Of a DNA stretch of 64,000 nt, positions 56,879-64,000 are shown piece after piece. The notes beneath the pieces were generated by a model. It made no database searches. It saw only the letters and a program-made list of their open reading frames with translations, and was not told the origin of the DNA. The position numbers and the translations under genes are program-made. The first letter of the stretch is position 1; the number at the start of each line of letters is the position of its first letter. The DNA is from Aotearoamyces nothofagi (taxonomy: Eukaryota > Ascomycota > Leotiomycetes > Leotiales > Tympanidaceae). Location of the stretch: contig JADDTR010000011.1 of the NCBI GenBank assembly GCA_015345905.1, forward strand, positions 372,001 to 436,000, written 5' to 3'.

Positions 56879-58571
56879 ATGACGGAAGTATCGTCCACGA
56901 GACTTTACCTAGGCAACCTGCCTCGCAATGGTATGTTATACATATGCCTTGGCTTTGTGCGGCGCAACTGCTCGTTGCTTCAAGAGGCTTCGATCAGATC
57001 AAATCTGGACGTCTACTTACAGATTATTGCTAGCCACCAAGGCCGACGTAGAGGCTCACTTCAGTACCCACGGCACTGGCAAGATCACCGAGATCAAGCT
57101 CATGAACGGCTTTGGCTTCATTGAGTATGAAGATGCTATGGATGCTCGCGATGTGGTCCCTGGTATGTTTCACTCCTCATGATATCGAAGTTGGTATTGA
57201 CTTGCACCACAGCCTTCCGTACGTATACTAGGTACTTTCCAAATAACGAACTCTGCGATCTGATAATAGTATAGATGGTACCGAGTTCATGGGTGAACGC
57301 TTGACCGTCCAGTTCGCCCGTGGATCTCGTCAGCGCGATACCTTTGCGGCCACGGATCGCACTGCTCCCCGTCCCAGACGTACTCCTCACCGAATGCAAA
57401 TCTCTGGCCTCCCAGGCGAAACCAGTTGGCAGGTCTGTTACTCCTGTTCCTTCATCCGGATTATCGGATCTCACATATTGCTATTTGGACTTTGAACGCC
57501 CTGGTGTTCGGACAACAATGTCACATTCAGATCTATCATTGGAATGCTTGTGGTCATAATCCAAGCGGGCAATATGGAATTTTGGTCCACTATGTTGGTG
57601 TTCGCCAGACCATGTGGCTGAGCAACACCACTGACAAAATTCCTGGACTTCATCCCTTAACCCAATGGCCTTTCTTATCCTACCTGAGTTCCTTCTGCTC
57701 TTTTCGGTCGACCCACCTTGTATATTTTATCAGAGGTCCCAACTGTACCAGGAGGGGACCTAGATGATTGGAATATACTTATCTTTCCTTGCTTTTGGCT
57801 TTCACCTCTTGGATTGAGTCTGGACTACTGTTAGGCTGCTAACCAGCAATGGGCCAATCTGAACAAGACTGGACTCTTATTGTCCTGGACCTCAACTTAC
57901 GTGGATCTGGATATAGGACCTCAAAGACTTTGCACGCCAATCTAGCCTTGATGTCGTCTATTCCGAGACTGGCCGCGACCGTGATGGTAAAGGGTCAGTA
58001 CAAGCACCACCTGCTTATATCCGCCGGCTAACCAAACAGAAGCTTTGTTGAATTCGAAACCGCTGCCGACTTGAGAACGGCAGTGGAGAAGCTCGATGGC
58101 CGAGAATTCAAGGGTGCCCGCGTTACTTGTGTTGCAGACGTATGTATAGTATTCTTTGCGGACTATCACCTTCTTAACATTATCCAGACCCAGCCCGATA
58201 TACCCCGCGATCGCGCCCGCTCCCGATCTCCAGGTCGCCGACCATACCCTCCTGATGATTATGATCGCCGTGGGCCTCCCCGCGGATACAGTCCTCGTCG
58301 TGATGGATACCGCGATAGAAGTCCTCCTCGTCGGGACTACTATGAGGATCGTGGCCGTTATGGTCGCTCTCCACCGCGACCCCGCGGTCCTCCAGATGAT
58401 TACCCACCTCCTCGTCGTGGTGGTTACGACGATCCATATCGCCGTGACTATCCTCCCCCCACGGATCCATACTTGAATGGTCACTCCAGGCCATATGATC
58501 GTCCACCTGCTCGTGATTTCCCACCTAGGGAGGCTCCTTATGCTCGTGAATATGATCGTGGTCGCTACTAG
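56879..58571 (+). CDS. SR splicing factor, SRSF1/Srp2-like, two RRMs + RS/RG tail, 300 aa
   Basis: Exons are 56879-56930, 57034-57162, 57213-57218, 57275-57432, 57917-57993, 58043-58139 and 58188-58571. Introns are 103, 50, 56, 484, 49 and 48 nt. RRM1 starts at once (TRLYLGNLP as RNP2, GFGFIEYE as RNP1). RRM2 is the pseudo-RRM of SRSF1-type SR proteins, with the invariant heptapeptide SWQDLKD and GFVEFE. The C-terminal 130 residues are Arg/Asp/Pro/Tyr-rich with RS and RG/RP words. SR proteins select splice sites and couple splicing to export. The third exon is only 6 nt (CCTTCC); with it the linker reads VVPAFHGTEF, without it VVPDGTEF, both in frame. The 484-nt intron splits SWQ from DLKD; read-through hits a stop at 57493. 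Confidence 0.9.
57213..57218 (+). other. 6-nt microexon of the SR gene
   Basis: CCTTCC is bounded by CACCACAG upstream and GTACGT downstream. It splits what would be a 112-nt intron into two of 50 and 56 nt, the normal size here. It codes, with flanking bases, for Ala-Phe-His in place of Asp. Confidence 0.65.
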
Positions 58572-59246
58572 GTAGATCCTCCCCTACATGCATTCATTTC
58601 TTCTGTCGGCTTACCAAAATAAATAGGCTATGATGGGCCTGGTATTCCGAAGTGAGTGATGGCAGCAGGAAGATCAGTCAACAATCAGATTATGGTAGCA
58701 ATATAGACATCGCTGGGTCTGGTATGTTCTCATGATGATATGCGCCACTGTTGCCAGATCAGCTGTGCCAACTTGCGAGGTTTAGCTTTCATATCACAGC
58801 GCATGTAACTTCTCAAAAGCTTGGCTTTTTCTTATGTTATCAGCTTAATCGGTGGAATAACCGGTCAGCATGTGCTGAAGAGGGACAATAACACAGGGAA
58901 CTATTTTCATATCGAGTGCAACATGCGCCTTCCATGTCCAGTTCAGGGCGATGCAGGCTGCCGAGTTGGCTCAGGGAGCTATCACAGTCTCGTAAAATAG
59001 GGCAATGAAAGTACTAATAAAATGATGTCCAGTTCCGTGACTTGAGAATGGCGTAAAATCTTGCCGCGGAGAGCCTTTCAGTACTGGACAGCTCAGACTT
59101 TTTTTTAGTGCTGGCATCGCAAGGTTGTAAGATGCCAATATACGTGACATGTCCCCCTCGCTATTAATCTATGATACAACAATAAGCCAGGTCCAAGAGT
59201 AGGGGTCCTCTGGACGCGCAGGAGCCGCCAAACAGCACCCGATGCC
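58572..59246. other. Convergent 3' region, SR gene / metallo-hydrolase
   Basis: About 675 bp with no supported coding frame; the SR 3' untranslated region is expected here. Confidence 0.5.
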
Positions 59247-60800
59247 CTAGAAGTCCCTACTCTCCCCAATATCGCACACGTCGAAGACGCCAGTAGGTGC
59301 AATGCCCCTCCTCTTCAACGCCTCCTTCAATAGCAAGGGCGGCTCGGTGACGTCCTCCTCAGTCAGCACCCAGGTCCCATAATGTATGCCCATTGCCCGC
59401 TTGCACCTTGTATCCCTGAAGATCTCAACGCTGTCGAAGGGATTGGCATGCATCGAGCTCATGATGTATCTCGGGTCATAGGCGCCAATGGGGATCAGAC
59501 CCAGGTCAAAGGGGCCTCTGAGGGCCCCAATATCCTTGAAGGCCGGACAGCGCGGCAGGTGTGCATATTCGGGTCCGTAGTCATCCGTCCCCTTGGGGAG
59601 TTCCGGGACGGCGCGGTAGCCCGTGTCGCCGCCAAACCAGACGCTCCTCCCGCCGGCGGTAACGGCCCAAGATGCCCATAGCGTGGCACCTTTGTCAAAG
59701 GGCGTGCGAGCCGAAGTATGCTGGCAGGGGAGACAGGAGATCTGGGCCTTGATTGCGGTGCCAGGCGTAGTAGCAGAAGATGTGGGATTTTGTTTCTCGC
59801 CGCCGACAGGGGAAAGGGAGAGATCCGCATCTTGCCACCAGTCGAGTTCGACTATGTTCTGAATGCCACTCTCGTGGAACCACTGGAACGACGTTAGCTC
59901 CCGAATCCCGACTTGGTAGTAGTGAGTGGACATGTAGAGTCTACCTTCTTTAGACCGAGGGGGACAGCAAAGAGGACATTGGGATGCTGGCTTAGGATCT
60001 TGAGGATCGTGGGATGAGAGAGGTGATCGTAGTGGCTATGGCTGATGACCACTACGTCAATAATCGGTATGTCTTCAACCTGGCATGGCGCTTCTGTGTA
60101 TCGCTTTGGCCCCAACCACGAGAAGGGGGAGCAGCGATCCTCAAAGACCGGATCAAAAAGGACACGCAGACCGTTGGGAAATTCGACGTAGTAGCAGGCA
60201 TGGCCTAGCCATGTTGCACGAAGAGACTGGGAGCCAGCACGAGACTGCAAGAATGTAGGTTTTCTGACGGGGATGGTGGGCGGGGTGGTATCGGGATTGT
60301 TTCCGGTGCCCGAGAGCCTCCGCCTATTCATACTATTAGCAAATGCCCGGCTGTCGAAGGAGATAGGAGGCATGAATAAGCAGGAGGCACTGTAGCTTGT
60401 GCACATCCACAAAGGGTAGCCAGGAATCTGCGCAGGGGCCGGCTCTGACCGGACCAAGGCCGCCAGAAGAGACGGGATACAACACAGCCTAGCAGGTGAG
60501 AGGCTTCTGTACTGACCAAAAGATTGCCTTTACAATTGCCGGACCGGACATGATAGCCCACGAGTCCCAAGGGTTCTTGAAGCCCTTCCCATTCTCCAAG
60601 TGGTGTGCCTTCGAGGGCGACTCCTGGGGCACCGCACCCGGAGTGGCAGGACTCGACGCGGTGCAGGCGTACAGCACGGCTGCTACAGCGCCGCTCGACA
60701 TGGTTCTCGTCGGGGCGGCAGTGCTGTGGCGTGCAGGATTGCGGGCGTGGTTCTTAGAGAGCGGTCGACGCCGGAAAAGAGTACGAAGGAAAGCGCGCAT
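59247..60800 (-). CDS. NAPE-PLD-like metallo-beta-lactamase-fold hydrolase, 432 aa
   Basis: Exons are 60800-60517, 60323-59945 and 59882-59247, with introns of 193 and 62 nt. The N-terminal exon is basic and Ser/Ala-rich and then hydrophobic (SSGAVAAVLYACTAS); it could be a targeting or membrane sequence. The conserved core begins at NGKGFKNPWDSW and goes on with ATWLGHACYYVEFPNGLRVLFDPVF, the metal-binding VVISHSHYDHLSH, VWFGGDTGY, DLGLIPIGAYDPR and the late MGIHYGTW. This order fits N-acyl-phosphatidylethanolamine phospholipase D and its fungal relatives, zinc enzymes that release N-acylethanolamines. The first intron is the longest for this strand and its acceptor (GAATAG at 60324) is the only one giving a continuous frame. 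A second start at 60701 (MSSGAVAA) is possible. Substrate is inferred from family. Confidence 0.85.
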
Positions 60801-60810
60801 GGAGTCTGAG

Positions 60811-60910
60811 AGAGACGGGGAAGAGAGAGAGAAGGAAAGGGAGGAAGGGGAAGAGAGGGAAGGAAAGGAAAGGAAAGGGAAGGACGAGCAAGCAAGAGAG
60901 AGAAGGGGAA
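60811..60910. repeat. Polypurine (GA/GGA-rich) tract
   Basis: About 100 bp almost only of A and G on the plus strand (GAGAGA, GGAAGGG, GGAAAGG words), just upstream of the metallo-hydrolase start. Further purine runs lie at 61165-61205 and 61270-61400. Confidence 0.8.
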
Positions 60911-61439
60911 GAGGGCTACGATTCCCTTGTGGCGGGTGTGTATTGCAAGTTTAGTAAACAGTGTGCAGCAGACAGAGCGGACAGAGCGGACAGAGCAGAC
61001 AGCGTACCGACACCATCGACGACTCCAGGCTGACGAGGGTTGCGTACGACGGTCGCTGCACCAGGTGCGGACTTAACGTCTGCAGGTCCGCCGACGCGCA
61101 GTTTTGCAGTTTTGCAGTTTGGGATGCATTCGGCGGGGAGACAGACGCCAAGCAAGGCCACATAAGGTTTAGGAAGGGAAGGGAGGGAGGAAGGGAGGGA
61201 GCAGACGGGCCAGCCAGCCATGGCCCATTCCATTCTCATTCTCATTGCACCGGACAGACACCGGCGTTGAGGGCAGGAGAGGAGGGAGGGAGGGATATAT
61301 AGAGGGAGGGATATATAGAATAGGTAGAGAGGGAAAAGCAGTGAGGAATATATAGAGATGGAGAGAGGAGGTAGAGGAGGCAGAGAGGGACGGAGTAGTT
61401 GAGTACGGTATAGCAGAGGCATCTATCTAGCGATATAGG

Positions 61440-61895
61440 CACCTACCTGCCTGTAGTCCCTACAGTACCCTACATTACCCTGTAGTACCTGTAGTATCTA
61501 CAGTACCTACAGCACCTATCCTACAGCGCTTGTAGTACCTACTGCACCCTACTTCACACCCTACAGTACCCTACAGCACCTACAGCACCTACAGTGCCCT
61601 ACAACACGTATAGCACCCTAAGAACACTGCAGTACCCTGTAGTATCTACAGTACCTACAGCACCTATCCTACAGTCGCTGTAGTACCTAGAGTACCTACA
61701 GCACCCTACATACATACACCTACAGCACCTGTAGTACCGTCAGCACCTACAGCACCGACAGCACCTACTGCTGCACCCTGTATACACCTACAGCACCTAT
61801 CCTACAGCACCTGTAGTACCTAGAGTACCGACAGCACCTGTCCTACAGCGCCTACAGCACCCTACAGTACCTATCCTAGAGTACCTACAGCACCC
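61440..61895. repeat. Degenerate TACAGCACC / TACAGTACC array (~450 bp)
   Basis: About 40 imperfect units of 9-12 bp (CTACAGCAC, CTACAGTAC, CTGTAGTAC) in direct and inverted form. The CTACAG/CTGTAG pairs make many short local hairpins possible. Confidence 0.85.
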
Positions 61896-62266
61896 CCGCT
61901 GTCGATTCTGCAGCAGCCGCCAAGCAGGTACAGCCAGCCTGCCGGACTCCAGGTCCCGACGATCAATCATGCCGCCAGTGCCAAGATTCCGCCCCGACGC
62001 AGCCCAGACCGGCCCCTGCGCAGGCTGTCGGGATCGGGGGGGGGGGGATCCGATCCAGGCTGCTCCATCGCTAAACGCGGTGCGTCTGGGGGACCCTTAG
62101 GGGCCTTTAGGGGATCTCTAGGGACCCTTAGGGGCCTTGGACGCTGCACTACAGCCCCGGCGATCCCCGAGCAGTGCAGGATTGCAGGATTGCAGGAATG
62201 CCGTGCCGTACGGGCGTACCGTACCGGCCGGTCCAACACTGTTGCCGTCTGCGGCCGGCCGTCACC

Positions 62267-62320
<54 letters not shown>

Positions 62321-62338
62321 ATCCGCTATCCGCTATCC
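62267..62338. repeat. Heptanucleotide repeat (CGCTCTC)n then (CGCTATC)n
   Basis: About seven CGCTCTC units followed by three CGCTATC units, showing block-wise variant spread within the array. Confidence 0.92.
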
Positions 62339-62448
62339 AGAACACTGCGGTTTCGCCTAGGCGGGTGAAAAGTATCTTACTACCGGATCTCTGGATCAAA
62401 ACCACCACCGACGGACTGACACCCTCAACTCTTGTGTTATACACCAAC

Positions 62449-62502
62449 ACACCATACACCATACACCATACACCATACACCATACACCATACACCATACA
62501 CC
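62449..62502. repeat. Heptanucleotide repeat (CCATACA)n directly before a start codon
   Basis: Seven to eight perfect CCATACA units ending 4 bp before the ATG at 62506. It lacks ATG, so if transcribed it forms an upstream-AUG-free leader. Confidence 0.92.
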
Positions 62503-62505
62503 AGC

Positions 62506-63661
62506 ATGTCGGCCCGTGGCCAGGAGCATCGTGTCGGCCGGAGACACCCTTCGCCTTCGCCTTCGCCTTCTCGCTCTCGCTCGCGCTCTCCAGCGAGGCA
62601 GAGCCGTCATGCGCATCGCGACAGATCGCCTCATCGCCATCACCACCGCCACAGACGTGTTCCCAGGGTCGCAGACGCGCCGAGAGCCCTGCCCTACGAC
62701 TCCCGGCAGCTCACAAAGAGGGACTATGCCGTCTTCAGGCCCATGTTTGCCCTCTACCTGGATATCCAGAAAGGCAAGGTCCTAGAGGACCTTGGCGACA
62801 CCGAGGCAAAGGGCCGATGGAAGAGCTTCATTGGGAAGTGGTAAGCCCCCTGCATATCTGCCGCTGCGCTGCCTCTTCCAGCACTGCATGGGCTAACGCG
62901 TGTGAGGAATCGTGGAGAGCTGGCCGAGGGCTGGTACGAACCTTCAACCCTCCAGAAAGCCATCGCGTCCGCGGGACCGGATGCCGAAGCACGTGATTTC
63001 GGCCGTGACCGGGAAAGGCCGCGGGAGGATCAGAGCAGACGTCCTGCGACGGGCGGGAAAACAAGTCTCGACGAGGTGGAAAGCGACAGCGACGACTCCG
63101 TGGGCCCCGCGCTCCCTGGACAAGAAAGCCGGTCGAGGGGCGCCAGGATGGGTCCGAGTATCCCAAGTCTTCAAGATCTGGAGTTGAAGAGAGGCGAGTT
63201 GTTTTGCTAGAGTCAGGCTGATATAGGCTAATGGTTTGTTAGAAACGGAAGCAGAGGACGGCCTGGAAAGGCGGGATGATATCAGGTTCGAGAGGAAGGC
63301 CGAGCGCAAGAATCAGCAGGAAGCATTAGACCAGCTCGTGCCTCGCGCCGAGGCGGGAACCCGGGAGCGGCAGCTGGAGAAGAAGAAGGAGCTCAACGAG
63401 AAGATGAAGTCCTTCCGAGAAAAGTCTCCGGGGGCCGCCGAGGTGCCCGAGGCCGAGCTCATGGGCGGCGGCGACAGCATCTCGGACTTCAAGAGGCAGA
63501 AGCAGGAGTTCGAGCGCAAGAAGAACGACCGCGAGCTGCGCAAGGACGAGATCCTGCGGGCCCGGGCCGCCGAGAGGGAGGAGAGGCTGGCCGAGTACAG
63601 GGGCAAGGAGGACAAGACCATGGCGATGCTCAAGGCCCTTGCCAAGCAGAATTTCGGATAG
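62506..63661 (+). CDS. RS-rich protein with DUF3752-like C-terminus (HEL117/GPALPP1-like), 346 aa
   Basis: Exons are 62506-62840, 62907-63193 and 63243-63661. The first 60 residues are RS/SP and His-rich (SPSPSPSRSRSRSP, HRHHHRHRR). An ordered segment follows: LTKRDYAVFRPMFALYLDIQ and RWKSFIGKWNRGELAEGWY. Next is an acidic part with a GPALP motif (SVGPALPGQ) and LQDLELKR, then a long charged helix (AERKNQQEALDQLVPRAEAGT, REKSPGAAE, DFKRQKQEFERKKNDRE, LAALAKQ-like end) that resembles the DUF3752 region of GPALPP1-type proteins; many fungal relatives carry the label RNA helicase HEL117, though no helicase motif is visible. A nuclear RNA-related role is inferred. The second intron (49 nt) appears to use a GC donor (GCGAGT); no GT donor nearby keeps the frame. 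Confidence 0.82.
63194..63242 (+). other. Probable GC-AG intron
   Basis: Donor AGAG|GCGAGT, branch GGCTAAT, acceptor TTAG. Using it joins LELKR to ETEAEDG in frame. GC-AG introns make up a small minority of fungal introns and normally have an otherwise strong donor, as here. Confidence 0.65.
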
Positions 63662-64000
63662 AGCCCGGCACAGCGCGGCCTCTGCCCCTATCGGACCTTG
63701 CTGTCCGCGATCCTTGATGGCCTCTGCGAGCGTCACGTCACGTCACGTCACGTCCCGGGGTAGGGGTAGGGGTAGATGCCCGTCCCGGCAGGCGACCCTG
63801 ACCCTGACCTTGCGTGGAGAGGAGAGGAGAGGAGAGGAGAGGAGAGGAGAGGCTGTAGGTAGTCTTGCGAGGCCCGAGGCAACATAGGAGTATGTCCTGC
63901 CTTCTGACCAGAGACTAGAGTGCTTCCCGACTGGAGAACCTCTTACCTTCCTACTGAACCGTCTCCCAGCCAGCCCACCTCCCAAACCAGAAGTATCACA
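63662..64000. other. 3' flank with three short-unit microsatellites
   Basis: Contains (CGTCA)4 at 63731-63750, (GGGGTA)3 at 63757-63774 and (GGAGA)7 at 63816-63852. No gene is supported up to the right edge. Confidence 0.7.
63816..63852. repeat. Pentanucleotide microsatellite (GGAGA)7
   Basis: Perfect tandem GGAGA units. Confidence 0.95.

Larger units (their letters stand above)
60801..62505. other. Repeat-rich gap (~1.7 kb)
   Basis: Between the divergent metallo-hydrolase and RS-protein genes. From left: polypurine tracts (to ~61400), the TACAGCACC array (61440-61895), a GC-rich stretch with a G10 run at ~62037, the CGCTCTC heptad repeat and the CCATACA heptad repeat next to the start of the right gene. 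No protein-like frame is present. Confidence 0.6.

Noticed and set aside
63757-63774. Telomeric repeat
   Set aside because: Only three GGGGTA units next to other microsatellites and a coding gene; not the usual TTAGGG and no terminal array, so it is a simple microsatellite.
1-64000. Secondary-metabolite or other functional gene cluster
   Set aside because: No polyketide synthase, peptide synthetase, terpene cyclase, cluster regulator or tailoring set is present; the neighbours are unrelated housekeeping genes.

Overview
This is a gene-dense stretch of a filamentous ascomycete nuclear genome (Pezizomycotina; the short introns and protein styles suggest a Sordariomycete, but I cannot place it further). 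The evidence is eukaryotic gene structure throughout. Almost every gene is broken by introns of about 46-85 nt with GTRNGT-like donors, CTRAY-like branch points and AG acceptors. When the exons are joined at these sites, recognisable conserved proteins result. I rebuilt about 25 protein-coding genes by hand; all complete models keep a consistent reading phase from ATG to stop. I found no tRNA, rRNA, CRISPR array or intact transposon.

Layout, left to right: an AT-hook protein cut by the left edge (minus); an F-box protein (minus); VPS37 of ESCRT-I (plus); a small secreted protein standing alone in a gene-poor stretch (plus); an uncharacterised conserved protein (plus); MAK21/NOC1 for 60S ribosome assembly (minus), divergent from the mitochondrial prolyl-tRNA synthetase (plus); an AT-rich, GGTA/TACC-rich gap; prefoldin subunit 5 (plus), convergent with a 605-aa orphan (minus) that is in turn divergent from ORC1 (plus); the spliceosomal WD40 protein PRP46 (minus), divergent from the proteasome chaperone NAS6 (plus); a TMF/Sgm1-like golgin (minus); alkaline ceramidase (minus); prefoldin subunit 1 (plus); a coiled-coil DUF8035-like protein (plus), convergent with the mitochondrial glycine carrier HEM25 (minus); a 3.2-kb gene-free, GC- and repeat-rich gap; HMG-CoA synthase ERG13 (plus); an alpha/beta hydrolase (plus); PEX14 (minus); an amino-acid transporter preceded by a duplicated upstream block (plus); kinetochore NDC80 (plus); an SRSF1-like SR protein (plus); a NAPE-PLD-like metallo-beta-lactamase protein (minus); and an RS/DUF3752-like protein (plus).

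The genes are mostly unrelated housekeeping functions (replication, kinetochore, splicing, ribosome assembly, proteasome and tubulin/actin chaperones, peroxisome, heme and sterol supply, vesicle traffic). This is ordinary eukaryotic gene order, not a pathway cluster. The unusual signals are in gene structure and in the gaps: two microexons (7 nt in PEX14, 6 nt in the SR gene), a 484-nt intron splitting the SWQDLKD signature of the SR protein, a probable GC-AG intron, a duplicated ~195-bp promoter-proximal block with GATA-type sites upstream of the transporter, an MluI-type (ACGCGT) box before ORC1, a candidate secreted effector, and many short-unit tandem repeats in the larger gaps. I see no convincing new multi-gene system.
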